A stretch of 64,000 bases of DNA from Cloeon dipterum (Eukaryota > Arthropoda > Insecta > Ephemeroptera > Baetidae). The stretch spans positions 30,435,883 to 30,499,882 of the forward strand of contig NC_088789.1 in assembly GCF_949628265.1 (NCBI RefSeq). Direction: 5' to 3'. Below, piece by piece: positions 1 to 11,875 of the stretch. Both the position numbers and the translations under genes were made by a program. How positions within the stretch are numbered: position 1 is the stretch's first letter; every line of letters begins with the position of its first letter. The notes under the pieces were generated by a model, which did not search any database, had not been told where the DNA came from, and worked only from the letters and a program-made list of their open reading frames with translations.

Positions 1-85
1 TCAGACCGACTACCTGAACCTGAATGAAAGAAGGAAGGTTGCAGGTGGCTAAGCTATTGAAGCGCCACCCTTAGGAGAGGCAACA
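1..85 (-). promoter_or_regulatory. Conserved upstream block of a fourth ZAD zinc-finger gene (off left edge)
   Basis: Read on the minus strand, this edge carries the block found just before the ATG of the three ZAD zinc-finger genes on +: a 'cctaagggtggc' start, then 'agccacctgcaaccttcc', then 'attcaggttcaggtagtc' and 'gtctga'. In the other copies the ATG follows within about 10 bases. I infer a fourth, divergently oriented paralog whose coding sequence begins just left of the window. Conservation of this block across copies suggests core promoter and 5' UTR. Confidence 0.75.
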
Positions 86-776
86 CACCCTTGAATTCGC
101 TTAGTGGGGGAAAGTTTGAAATTTGAAATATATAATGGACTTAAAAAAGACTTTGTTACAGATTATAGAGTAAAAATTCACGTCTTTACAAGAATCGAAA
201 ACAAAAAGAGCATTTTTTTTAAGTTGTAAAAATGGTTTTCTCTCATCCGGTTTCAAAACACGCTTCAAACTCAGATATTTCGGAGGCCAAGTAGTGTGCT
301 ATACCCGAGGTGCCGAATCTGGGAATGACAATAAGAAGTGGATTAGAGCTGCGCAATGGCGGAAACGATATTAGCAGCTCAGGCAGAGTGCATGCAAAAT
401 TGACTGGCAAAGCGGCGCGGGGAGAGGCCCGAGTAAAGCGTCGGAGCAGTAACTCTTGTGTATTTCGCCTACAAAGCGCAAGAACAATAGCCGCGTCTTG
501 ATGCCGGTCAGCAGCAAACATCATCAATTGCCGCGTCAGCGCTCATTAAAGCAAGCGAACGGGCGCGTGTGATTTATGGTTGCCATTCCCGCTGGAAAAT
601 CGGGTTGTAAATCTAGAATCAGACAAATTTTCATTTAAATTGATAAAATCACGTTTCAATTGGTTCTGGACGCTTTTTTTTTAAATAATTTGCCAAAAAA
701 GAGTTTGTCTAACTTTTTGGACATTCTTATTTATGCAAATTATTCAATTAGATCCCCAGAAAGATATGCATATAAT
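86..776. other. Intergenic, no gene seen
   Basis: Spacer between the divergent zinc-finger promoter and the hAT-like element. Short overlapping ORFs on both strands near 243-527 show no recognisable domain and no splice context. Nothing else stands out. Confidence 0.6.
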
Positions 777-2569
777 CAGGCCCGGACTGGCACCAAATTT
801 GTTACCGGGGACTTTTGATTTTCGCGGCCCACCGAGCCACCGCGGCCCACTACCTCCCCCCCCCCCCGAACTTTTATAATTTTCAATTGAAATAAAAGGC
901 AGCTACATCGATGGATAGAGAACAGGGTTGGAAAAGACCGGCATTTAAAAAAAAGCGGTGCAGTGGTAAAATTTTTTTTCGATTTTTTACCATTTTCTTG
1001 CAGACCATGTTTGAATCTCAGTTTTCACTAATTTTCTAATTATTTGCTCATGACCTCGACTTCAAAAATTTTTAGAGAACTTTTTGGAGAAATTGAAGCA
1101 GCAAATGGCAATTTAAAAGAAAAATGCGTACAGTAGAGGAAACTTTGACCACTTGTCGACCAAAAATCTTATATTTTCACAAGGGTAAAATGGAATGAAT
1201 TCATTTCTTGATTTTTTTGCGCAAGAAAAGGTATCAAAAGCGATCGTGCGCTTCTCGTACTCACTGTGATGCCGCTCGCTTCAGTCTCAACTGAGAACGA
1301 GTATTTCGATCTAACAGTTGAGTAAGAGAAGCGTCCGGCCGCCTCTGTTACTCACTGTGAGACCCAAAGTTGCATTATTAATTTGAGAACAGCATTTTGA
1401 TACTCACAGTGAAAAAATTTTCTGTGAGTGAACCATTAGACGAAACTAGTAGAGCAGGATATTTCTGTTCTGTAGAAATGCGGAAAAATATAAAGCTCGC
1501 TATTCACCGAGGAAGCTGCCATTCATGTCAACTGATTTTTAATTGTACGGATTATTTAGTTGTGCAGTTTAAATATATATCATCTGAAATGGATGGAGTG
1601 ACGTCAAATGGATTAATAATCGACCTATTCTGGCCTAATTATTTTGGATAACTGGGAAAACTTGACAGTTGAATAAGGTTGCGTTGTTAAAATCTGTGTT
1701 GCTCAAAATTCACTCTTGTCAGAGGTTCAGAGCAATAATTATTTTTGTCAGATTAATATTACCTTTTTTCCCTTTTGAACAAATCAGTTTGACATTAATT
1801 TTTTTCTTGATAATTTTTTAAATATTTGACTTCTAAATAAAATTAGAAACGTATACTAGAGCCCTCACAACAGCCAGCCTGGCAAAATCTTGGCAGCCGC
1901 TTTGGTTTTAGCTTGCCAGGCACGCCTGCCGCCGATCAATAGTTCGAAAATGGAAAAAAGAAGTTTTAGCTCCTTCGGCCGTTTGTTGGCCTATTTTCAT
2001 CAAAAAATCTAATTAAAACGCAGCCCAAATAATGCATTCAATAATTTCCGCACTAGTTTCAAACACGCATAGCGAATTTTTCACTCTCGAAGTGGGGGCC
2101 ACCGATTCCTAGTACCTGATCAAGCTCTCGGTTTAATTTCTATTCCTGTGTGCAAAAACGAAAAAAAAGGAGATGATAGTTTTTCCCGTTTGCTCACTCC
2201 CCAACAGAAATATGATAAAATAAATTTAATGAGAGGAGCGGGCCGGACGGCCAAAGCAATGGGCAGGTGGGCATGCAAAAAACGTAACAAAAATGAAACC
2301 TTATTTTTTCGATTTTTTTTTAAGATTTTTCCTATGATTTTGAAATTATTTTAGCTAAAACAATGAATTGAATAATAAGAGCGTGTGTTGCCTCCAGCCC
2401 CAGTCCCAACACGGGAAAGCCACTAAAAAAATATGGGCCGCGACAGCCACAAACGTGGGCCGCTTGACAGTCTTGGAAATATTGGGCGGTCCGGGCGGTC
2501 CGGGCGGCCCACTAGGGCCGCGGCCCACCGGGGTTTCGCCCGGTGCGCCCGATTACCAGTCCGGGCCTG
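777..2569. mobile_element. Non-autonomous hAT-like DNA transposon
   Basis: The ends are inverted: 'caggcccggactgg' at 777 and its complement ending at 2569, followed inward on both sides by 'gcggcccac' blocks. An 8-bp direct duplication, 'catataat', flanks it at 769-776 and 2570-2577. CAG-type terminal repeats with an 8-bp target duplication are the signature of the hAT superfamily. The 1.8 kb interior has no transposase ORF, so the copy would need help from elsewhere. Part of the interior (about 1240-1440) is a stretch rich in 'actcacNgtgag' palindromes that resembles the fold-back element at 61.5 kb and may be a nested insertion. Confidence 0.85.
1240..1445. repeat. Palindrome-rich repeat related to the 61.5-kb fold-back element
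   Basis: This stretch repeats 'tactcactgtgag'-type palindromes and shares 'gcgtccggccgcctctg' plus the following 'tactcac-gtgagac' with the fold-back element at 61.48-62.16 kb. The terminal repeats of that element are not recognisable here, so this looks like an internal fragment lying inside the hAT-like element. Confidence 0.6.
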
Positions 2570-2577
2570 CATATAAT

Positions 2578-4340
2578 GCATTTGTCGATTTGGGATGCAC
2601 TTATTTATTAAAAATATTATGATAGCACGTCAAACCCTTCAGCTGGTCAGAGGAAGTCGAATCGAGTCCAATGATGAGTAGTTTCTGCAATTATGATGGT
2701 AAAAACCCGAGATTATGAGTTGCAAATTGAATAAAATGCAAAATTTGCGTTATATTTTGACATTTTGGACTCTTTGCACCTCCAAATGTCTGGTTCTAAA
2801 CATTTCAATAGCCAAAACTACCCACCGATAGACCCGTATGAACCTGCCCTGAGCATCTAAAGGGTTCAAGGGGTGAATAAACTCACCTAATTTCATCCTC
2901 TCTGCTGCAATTTTGATATTAAGCGATCACTGTTCCTCGCGCCGCTCACTGTTGCATTTTTAATGCTGTATGGAATCTTAGGGGCGAAGAGCAAACATCA
3001 TTTAACCTTTTAGCTACTCAGAACTAATCGAGACGAGTATAATGGTGGGTAGTTTTTAAAATTCAGATCCTTAGATCCCGAGATATTGAGAAGCGAAATT
3101 TCGAAAAATGCAAAGCAAGGGCATTTATTTTAACTTTTCATAACTTTTTGCAAATCCTTGTCTGGGGTTTTAACTATCAGAAATGTGAAAATCTACATCT
3201 CTTTAGACTTTCTTTCGACCTCCTATGATGCCTAGAAGGCGTTTAGCCGTGATAATTTATTGTGTTTTTCATAATTAAATTTGGAGCCTTGAAAATGAAG
3301 ACGAGCTGCGCAAAATTGAGAACTGATCCTGTATTAAATATGTATACATGAGCCAATATTTAGGTAAAATCCTTTAAAGATGCATCTTCAGCATTCAGTC
3401 GGCGATAATAATGAAAGAGGCCGCGTCGGCAGCATTTGTAGGCTCGTGCTGAAATGAGCCACAAATTAAACGTTTCGTGCCCATAACCGCCCACTTTAGA
3501 GCGTGCTTTTTACCCATGAAAAGAAAATTCACTGGGGTTGTTATTAAAATTTATTTTTTATTTTACAGAAAGGGTTGCTGCATCGGCGGGAGAAGGCCTA
3601 CGTATTTGATAATTAGAGAGCGCGAGAGAGATTGGCAAATTGGTTATCGGCAGCCAGGGTGCAGAGGCAATTCAATAGCCCTTCTTTCACTTTCTTCCGC
3701 GCAGCCACAGCAAACTCTCGACCGAGCGATTAATTAAAAAATGAAAACGTGCCCCCGCCGAATGGCGGGTCAACAAAAAGCTCACATTTACTTTTTCCCC
3801 GGCAATGTGGAAAGGCAAGCCGGAAAAAGGGGTGAGGAATCTTGGCCCTTTGGCTGGAAAAAGGGTTGCTTTCCACTTGTCATGCCGTGCATAATTTTCC
3901 GTTCTCTGGTTTTCCGTCAATCGGTTCACCCTGTGTTTTTCTGCTTTGCCACCCGCGTGCAAAGCGGCTCAAGAAACTGCGCCTTTCACGTGCAAGAACA
4001 CCCCCTGCCCACCCACCCGCCGTCAAGTCGATCTCAGTTTCATTCCCACCCGACATTTTTCTTCAAAGTAAATCGAATCGGCATTCACTTTGCAACTTTT
4101 GTTCTGTCCAACTTAATTAATTAATACAAACCACATTCAAGGCAAAATTGAATTATATGTAATCCGCCACAGTTCTAGACTTGATTTAACGGTTTTATTG
4201 GCTGCTGAACTAAAAAAATAGCTACAAATTTAATCACCGGATTTATTTTAAATGTGGCTTTCTATACAAGGAAAGTTTTGTAAAAGTAAACTGAAACATC
4301 AGCCACGTTATTTAAATCTAATTTTGACTTGACGTGTCAT
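2578..4340. other. Intergenic, no gene seen
   Basis: Low-complexity and AT-rich sequence between the hAT-like element and the first zinc-finger gene. Overlapping ORFs around 3741-4124 cover the same bases in several frames, lack any domain and have no clear splice partners. I see nothing I can support here. Confidence 0.55.
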
Positions 4341-4344
4341 ATCA

Positions 4345-4425
4345 TTTTAAGAGTGGTGCTGCAGTCGCTAAGCCACCTGGGACCTTCCATCTTATTTTAC
4401 TCAGGTTCAGGTAGTCTTGTCTGAG
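4345..4425 (+). promoter_or_regulatory. Conserved ZAD-gene upstream block, copy 1
   Basis: Block shared with 8215-8297, 11790-11875 and (reversed) 1-85. It has a 'agtggtgctgcagtcgctaa'-like start, 'gccacc', 'accttccatctt', and ends 'tcactcaggttcaggtagtc' (here 'ttactcag') just before the ATG. The invariant 'tcaggttcaggt' lies about 15-25 bases upstream of the start codon, so it probably marks the transcript start or 5' UTR. Confidence 0.6.
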
Positions 4426-5969
4426 ATGTCGTTGCAAAAGGAGCTTTGCCTGATCTGCGAACGTCCGAAGGCGGACGGCGCTGTCCTCGCTGTCCACGTG
4501 GACCAGGAGAAACTGCAGGAGTGGTTTCTTAACGTGTGTGGACACGAATTGGCCGAGGAACTCGAGGACGAGGACAAAATTTGTTACTTTTGCGCCTGGC
4601 ACGCCGAGTGAGTTTCTAAAAAGTATTCAAGGAATCTTCTTTTTTAAATGAGGAATTTTCCCTAATTTAGGTTTCAATGGAAAATCGATGGCATGTCGGA
4701 CGAGACTTTGGTTTGGTGGAATTTTGATTTGGATTTGGACGATGCAGCCAAGGAGCTGCGGAAACATTACTTTGGTAAGTATTTCGGCATACTTTTGGTT
4801 GGATGAAAAATCTGACATTTGTTTTGTCAACAGAGGGGAATGTGGAGCAGTGCTGGGTGCAGTTGGAGATTTTCGAAATTCCTGATGATGAAAAGGAGGA
4901 CATGGAAGAAGAAGAAAAGAATGGCAAAAAATGTTTCTACTGTGGTAAACGGTATAAATTCTCCCAGCATTTGACACGTCATGTGAAGAAAACACACAAA
5001 GATGCTATCAGATGTGAAAACCGTCAATGTGCTACTTATTTCCTCACAATCGAGGAAAGGGAAAAACACAACGAGGAGGTGCATGAAAAACCGGAAGAAC
5101 AGAAAATGTTCAAATGTGATTTTTGTAGCAAGGAATTCAAAGGAAATGATAATTATTGCCAACACGTTCGTCACGTCCATCGAGAATATCCAGTCAAGTG
5201 CGCTTTTCATGGCTGCGTCTCGTTTTTCAAAACTAAAATCGAAATGAGGGCTCACTTTGACTCTGTTCATAAAACTGCTGAGGCTAAAATGATTGATTGT
5301 GAATATTGCGAGTACAAAACAAAATATAATCGTGATCTACAAAGACATGTTGCTAGAAAACACAGAACAGAAAAGCCATTCAAGTGTACCAAATGCGGGG
5401 AAATGTTCTCCACAAAGGTTGGTTTGGCAAGCCATATGAACTTGAAGCATGAATTCAAACGCTGCAACATTTGTGCATTAGACGTTCCTGTCCGTTATTA
5501 CGGTAGACACATTAGAAAGCTGACATGTGCTCGCTGTAAAAACGAGTTTCAATGTTCAGGTTTGTACCAATCACACCTGTCAAAGTGCAGAGAAACTTTG
5601 TTCAAATGTTCCAAATGTCCAAAGAGCTTCCAATGGTCTTATTTGCTTGTTTACCACATGAAAAGAAAACATGGAAATCGCGAATGGGGTGGTTTGGAGC
5701 ACAAAGCTCTCGGACTCAAATGTGAACCCTGCAAAAGGTACTACAAAAGTGCGAATATGTTGAAACTGCATTCTAACAGGATGCACAACCAAGCCAAATT
5801 GAAACACTGTGCCCACTGCCCAAAGAGTTTCTATTCCACTCCTAATTTGAAAAACCACCTCGCAGTGAAACACAATTTGCTAGCACTCGAATTTGAATGT
5901 GATGAGTGCAAAAAGCAATACTTTTCTAAAGGTTCCCTCTATATACATATGAAGCATAAACACATTTAA
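4426..5969 (+). CDS. ZAD-C2H2 zinc-finger protein 1 (3 exons, 473 aa)
   Basis: Probable nuclear DNA-binding regulator of the insect ZAD-C2H2 class. Exons 4426-4607, 4671-4774 and 4834-5969 join in frame over GT-AG introns of 63 and 59 bp. The start is the ATG in 'gagatgtcgttgc', matching both paralogs. The N-terminus is a ZAD with Cys8/Cys11 (CLIC) and Cys53/Cys56 (CYFC). A conserved acidic segment follows (DDAAKELRKHYF, then VEQCWVQLE at about 99-107), and about eleven C2H2 or C2HC fingers from residue 129 to the end. One unit near 'CSGLYQSHLSKC' ends in Cys rather than His. AATAAA lies at 6057. It is the longest member of the array, with about three more C-terminal fingers than its neighbours. 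The ZAD and the fingers are seen directly. DNA-binding targets, and ZAD homodimerisation known for the family, are inferred. Confidence 0.92.
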
Positions 5970-6069
5970 AAGTCATGTTTGAATGTTTAAATTTTGTGGT
6001 TAGTAGCTCACATTTAATACCAGACAACAATTGAAAAATGTGCGGTTTTGGTCCTAAATAAATTACAAT

Positions 6070-8150
6070 GGTTTCGGTATAAAAAATTCTAGTTAATTTT
6101 TAAATCCCTCTCCGAAAGCGAAATAAAAAAGAAATGAACAATAAATTAACTGCACTTGATTTCATCAGTTTTCCTCAATTTTGCAAATAAACTTTTTTAT
6201 GTGTTATTATTATTAGTACATAAAAAATATTCCTATTTTCTCGCAAAATTGCAACAGAAAATTTATCTAAATATTTAGCCTTCCTGTTTTTCAGAGAAAT
6301 AACCACGCATTGTTTAAATTATTATCAATAAAATTAAAAGACCTAGGTGCTCAACAATTTAAGAGCCACGTACGCGTTTGATTATGTAAAATGAAGAATA
6401 GTTCATCCCCATTCAAAAAAGTAGGCTTAAAATTATTGAACTTTTATTGTATTTTCCTGAATTTCTTTTCAAACTAAAATTATATATACATATTAAAAAA
6501 GACATTTAATTTTTTCCATTGCTTATATGCAAACAGAGTGAAAAGGAAAATGTGCAAGTAAAACGTCGGCACAAAAAATCGTCGAATCGTACACGCTAAA
6601 ACTTTCGCCAAAAATAATCTTTGAGTTCCTTATGGGAAATATTTATATTATGCCGGTCTTGAAGGGGCTCTTTAGGTGCGAATAACAATAATCTTTCGGC
6701 TTTGACAATTGCAGTGCCCGTGATGGTCCATTTTGGCCGCATTTTGCACTGTAATTTGCATTTTTTATAAATCGAGAAATTTACAGTGAACCTCTGCTTA
6801 TGCGTGCTTGTGCGTTGCAATAAATATTTGCACGCAAACACCAATCATCAATCTCAAGGACGACTTGCGCCGCATCAGTACCTTTTCAGCCCTTTGAGCT
6901 AAATATTCGCCAGAGCACCCCAATGAGATTGATGCATGGTGCAGCAAAAAAGCTCCACGCGGCATCAAGACTTTCTGTTTTGCAAAGAAAACTCGGCCGG
7001 TGCGTAAATCAACGGATTATTAATAGGGATGTGCAAAAATATTCGATTTGGCAAAAGAAATAAAATCAATTTTATTATAGTTGGAAATTTAATGGCATAT
7101 AATCGGTTTTATATGTGGCTTCCTGTTCCCATAGGCAAAAAAATTGATAATCGGTTTCATATTTTAACCTTTTCTCCCTTTTCTTAACGTTTGGTAAACA
7201 TTTTTTTATATTGGAAAAAAAAGATTTGTTAAATATTTATAAAATGTTGTCGAAAACCATTTTTTTTAACAATCTTGGCTCCTATGGGTGATTCTGCTCG
7301 TCCGGCTATTTTGCTTGTCTTCTTTTGGCTCGTGTTTGTGATTCGCGGCTGCGGTTTCCAGTCCATTAGTATTTCACCCGCTGGAAGATCTGGCACAAAC
7401 CGTTGCTGAGGACCGCCGTGCAGTAGTTGCACTAATTAAGGGTCAGTATGCAACCCGCGGAGCTGCCCTGTAGTGCTGCTTGCAGCTGTTGTGCATATCG
7501 CCGGAAATAGGGAGAAATGTGAACGCTTGCGAAAAGCTACTGATAATTTTTTGGCAATTTAACAGAGTCTCCGTCGATCTCGAAGCTTGGTTTTGCCAAA
7601 GAGCACTCACGTATCGAACTAAACCACAAATAAATTTCTCACGTCAAGAAATCCAATTCAGACGGCGAAAGAGGCGAGAGGGGAATTAATTCCGTTTCCC
7701 ACTGATTGGTTTAATATTTAATTCCGTGCTGACAAAATAATAAATAGAACGATTTTTGCAGAATTACTGCAAAAAAATTTCCGAGAGAAAAAAGAGTTGC
7801 CAACGGATAATAAATATCTGGAAATGAGCAACGGGGAAAAATGAAATATACCAATTACCAAAAAATTAGTATAGTTCGCAGCTTCGTAAATATCAGCGGC
7901 CGGGCAAATTCTTACGCGTGTTATTTAATTCAACCGAGCTGCTCGAGTGTATAAGAATAAATTCAAGCAAGCAGTTAATTGCACAATTTATGTGGTGATC
8001 AATCAAAATAAAAAGAAGGCTGCGACTCATTTTGGAGGGAATACGTTGCATACAGAATATCCACCCTCTCCATTTCATATCTTAATCAATAATTAGTTAA
8101 CACTAATTAGAGTTAATTAGAGTTCATTAGAGTTAACACTAATTAAAGTT
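6070..8150. other. Intergenic; partial tandem-duplication segment
   Basis: No gene seen. The stretch at about 7320-7500 ('ttccagtccattagtatttc' and 'atgcaacccgcggagctg') and at 7930-7990 ('gagctgctcgagtgtataag', 'cacaattt') is repeated upstream of the next zinc-finger gene (about 11380-11610). The duplicated unit therefore extends well upstream of each gene. The rest is AT-rich with no recognised feature. Confidence 0.6.
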
Positions 8151-8214
8151 AAAATATTTCCTCGTTGCTGTAAATGGCGCTAAAAGAGTTCAAATTTTTG
8201 AAATTTTATTTTAT

Positions 8215-8297
8215 CCCTTAAGGTGGCACTGTGATTGCTTGACAGCCACCTTCAACCTTCCATCTTATTTCACTCAGGTTCAGGTAGTCTATTAGAA
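8215..8297 (+). promoter_or_regulatory. Conserved ZAD-gene upstream block, copy 2
   Basis: Same block as at 4345 and 11790: 'ttaaggtggcactgtgattg', 'gccaccttcaaccttcc' and 'ttcactcaggttcaggtagt', ending directly before the ATG. A further upstream match ('atggcgctaaaag' at about 8174 and 11755) shows that homology with copy 3 extends beyond the core. Confidence 0.6.
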
Positions 8298-9575
8298 ATG
8301 TCGTTTCAAAAAACACTGTGCCTCATTTGCGAGCGTCCGACGGCGGATGGCAGTGTCCTCGCTGTCCACGTGGACAAGGACAAATTGCAGACTTGGTTTC
8401 TCAACGTCTGCGGACACGAGTTGGCAGATGAAGTCAAGGACGACGACCTGATTTGCTACTTTTGCACCTGGGAAGCCGAGTGAGTCTTAAATGGAATGCA
8501 GGAATTTCTCGTTGTTATTTGAACAATTTTTTTCTTTAGGTTTCTCTGGAAGTTCGATGAAATGCAAGACGATGATTTAATTTGGTGGCCCAGGAATTCA
8601 GATTATTCGGACGATGCTGCGAAGGAGCTAAAGAAATATTATTTTGGTAAAATTCATACTTTATGGCAGCTCGAAGATTTTGGTTAATTTATATTTTTTT
8701 CTTTTTAAGAAGGGAAATTGGAGCAGTGTTGGGTGCAGTTGGAGAAAATTGATGTGCCGTTAAAGGCTGACGGCGAAGAAAGACGATTTGATGAAGCTGA
8801 CATACGGCCGAGGCGATGGAAATGCATCTACTGCGGGAGAAGATTTAAATATACTAATCACTTGTCAGGACATGTGAAGAAAATGCACAAGGAAGCCATC
8901 AGATGTGAAAATCACCAATGTGCTACCTATTTCCACTCTCTTGAAGAAAAAGAAGAACACACCAAAAATGTCCACGAAGAATCGAAGGAACGAAAAACAT
9001 TCAATTGCAGTTTTTGTGGGAAGCAATTCGAGGGAGCATCAAACTACAACTTGCATGTTCGCCGTGCTCACAAAGATTATCCGGTAAAATGCTCACATAA
9101 GGGTTGCTTGTCATTCTTCAAAACAAAAATTGAAATGAAAACACACTTTGACTCTGCTCACGGGAAAGATGAAATTACAAGAAAATTTAAATGCAATGAT
9201 TGCGATTACAAGGCAATGCTAAAATCCAATTTGGAACAACACATAGCTAACAAGCACTTGCCAAAATTTATGAAATGCAAAAATTGTGAAAAAATGTACT
9301 CGACTGAATCTAGATTAAGGAGACATGTTAATCGAGTCCACAATTTCAAGGTTTGTGCATATTGCAAATTGAATGTGTCGATCGATTACATGAAAAATTT
9401 TCACCAGAAAATTAAAAGGTGCTGCCACTGCAAAATCAAACTCGAATGTTCAGGTTTGTATCAATCGCATTTGAAGACATGCAGAAAGAGAATATTTAAA
9501 TGTGACGAGTGCTCAAAATCATTCAAATATAAACGTAACCTGACACGTCACATGAGACAATATCACAAACGGTGA
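8298..9575 (+). CDS. ZAD-C2H2 zinc-finger protein 2 (3 exons, 384 aa)
   Basis: Tandem paralog of the gene at 4426. Exons 8298-8479, 8540-8646 and 8710-9575 join in frame, with exon 1 the same length (182 nt) as in both paralogs. The ZAD cysteines are CLIC near residue 8 and CYFC near 53. The segment with LIWWPRN, DDAAKELKKYYF and LEQCWVQLE is shared with its neighbours. About eight C2H2-type units run from residue 135 to the C-terminus. The seventh is atypical: after CAYC it runs into a CCHC and CSGLYQSHLKTC pattern. The protein stops where copy 1 continues for about three more fingers. AATAAA lies at 9681. The role is inferred to be sequence-specific DNA binding with ZAD dimerisation; no target can be read from the sequence. 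Confidence 0.92.
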
Positions 9576-9689
9576 GAGAGATACACAGCACACAAAGACT
9601 CAGATTCAAATGCATTGTGTTTAAAACCCTTTATTATTTTGTAATTTGTTTACTATCTTTTATATTCAACTCTTCAGAGCAATAAAAAG

Positions 9690-11780
9690 AATAAATACCG
9701 TTGTAAGAGAAGAACCATTTTTTTAAAATATCCATTTGAGTCAAATATAAAAAATACATAATATAATTTTCAATATCTCTCTGCTTTATTATGCAATTCA
9801 TTCATTTTTTAATTATGTTTGAAGTTTGAAATGCAGTATCTAAAACTTATTTAAAGTTATATGAGTGAAATATTAAATTGATTTCCAACTGGTTATAACA
9901 TAGGTCAAAGGTTATGAAATAAACTTCCAAATCTCATAATTAATTTGCTTTATTTTTATATCTGACTTCTTTCTTCCTAGCACAGGGATGGAAATTTTAA
10001 TGTATCGTATCACTTTAAAAATAGTGTCAGGTAATTCCAGGGTTCGCATACCCTGTATGAAGGGTGATTATTTTGCTGACGGGGCAGCTTTCGCCTCAAA
10101 GGGTGCGCCCCTGAATCTGAAAGATTCTCGCTCTTTCGTCGAAGTCTTGTCTGGCCGGTTTGGCACCTTTAAGAAAAAACGAGGTCAGTTTGCCGCAGGT
10201 GCTTGTCAGGGAATCGCGTTTTGCAAACTCGGGCTCCTGATGGGTTTTACTACGCACACAGTGCATCGCCTTTGCTTCGAGCTCTGCTTGTTTTTTTATG
10301 TTTTTCTGCGTCGTCGAATGCCAGGTTGCAGGTTCGAAATATAAGTCATCGCAAAAGCTTCAACATTGTCAAGAAAGAGATTCTGTTCACGCGCGACAAA
10401 GCTGAGCCGCTTCCGCGCGCAATACTGACACCGAACAGCTGCTGCGATTCCACGGCCACGGACTCAAGGCGCGCTCGTCACCGAGGGTGCATGACTGTAA
10501 AATGCAATCACGCGCGTGAAATAGTGAAACATCCACTTTTTTGTGAATATATATAAATGCAGTTCATTTTAATTCAACTTTAAAAAAATAATCATTCCTG
10601 CTTTTTCTACAATATCATTTATTAAAATGTATTATAAAAGGATTATATTCTTTAAGCAAATTAATTAAAAAGCCAAATTTGCCGAGGAGGCACGCTTGAA
10701 AAATGGCTGAGCACTTGTTTCAAAATATTAGTTGTTCAAGTTCACATTAACCTATTTTGAGAAACAATAAATAAAAATGACAAAATATTCCAAATCGAGA
10801 TCAATGAATAGAAATAGCAAGAAGCACATTGTCGAGTAAACGTTACGCTCCCTCTCCGCTTCATTTAGCTAATAGAATTTCAGGGAGCTGACGAAAACAC
10901 CTCGTTGTTCGCGTTAATTCTGCGAGTTTGAGGGTGGCAAAGCAACAAGGAATCACTTTTACGCAACAGCTGCTCTTCTGTGTAAAAACTTGGACAAGCT
11001 GACAACCACGACACGTGGTAATTTGATTATTTCAATCTAATATTATTTCTCCTTCTCTCACAATTCATCGGGATTCCGAAATTAGCGTAAAAAATTAACA
11101 ACCGTAAGTGTTTAAAAATCAAGCAAGATTTGCGTTATATGAAAAATCGCTGTTTAACAAAACAACTATTTTTCTAGACGACGCTGCATTTAATTGTCCA
11201 CGAGTCAATCAGTCTCGTAAAGCGTCAACCCTGAAATCATGTGCTGATCCTCCGGTAAAACATTTTTCGGTACTCCAAAGAGTCGCTCAGCAGGTTACGA
11301 ACGATTCTCTCGATATCTCGACGACGCGATGAAGACCAGCCGGTAATTTTGCACAACTTTTTTCGGTCCTCGTTTGCGAACCGGTGTCACGGCTGCAGTC
11401 TTCCAGTCCGTTGGTATTTCATCCGCCGGAAGATGGGGCACTTTTTCAGCCGTTCTCTCGTCGCCGTCCAGATGCGCTGCTGCAGAAGCTGCGCCAATTC
11501 AGCCCGCGTACATGCAACCCGCGGTGCTGTTAGGTCGTGCGGTTGCCTGCTGTGAGCTGCTCGAGAATATAAGAAATTGGAGCAGTTATAAATGCACAAT
11601 TTTTGTTCAGATCTCAGAGAACGAATCAAACGAGACGTGTGGGTTATTTTGAAAAAATAAACGTTCAATACAGATTTTGCTCCTTCTCAGATTCATATCT
11701 TTGCAACAAATAATTTATTTAGCCCTAAAAAGTGATATTATTCTTGTCTTTAGATGGCGCTAAAAGCGTTCTAATTTTTC
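9690..11780. other. Intergenic; duplicated upstream sequence
   Basis: No supported gene. Two overlapping ORFs of about 118 codons at 9988-10556 have no domain, no conserved partner in the other array units and no splice context. From about 11380 to 11610 the sequence repeats motifs found at 7320-7500 and 7930-7990, namely 'ttccagtccgttggtatttc', 'atgcaacccgcgg' and 'gagctgctcgagaatataag'. It is the upstream part of the duplicated zinc-finger unit. Confidence 0.55.
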
Positions 11781-11789
11781 CAATTTTAT

Positions 11790-11875
11790 TTCTTTCCTTA
11801 GAGCAGCGCTGTAATCGCTTTGAAGCCACCTGCAACCTTCAATCTTTTCACTCAGGTTCAGGTGGTCAGTCTGAA
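11790..11875 (+). promoter_or_regulatory. Conserved ZAD-gene upstream block, copy 3
   Basis: Third + strand copy of the block: 'gcgctgtaatcgctttgaag', 'ccacctgcaaccttc' and 'ttcactcaggttcaggtggt', ending at 'ctgaa' before the ATG. The 'gtctgaa' end is the form also seen at the left window edge on the minus strand. Confidence 0.6.

Noticed and set aside
9988-10556. Two overlapping ORFs of about 118 codons upstream of the third zinc-finger gene
   Set aside because: No domain, no counterpart in the other array units, and no splice context.
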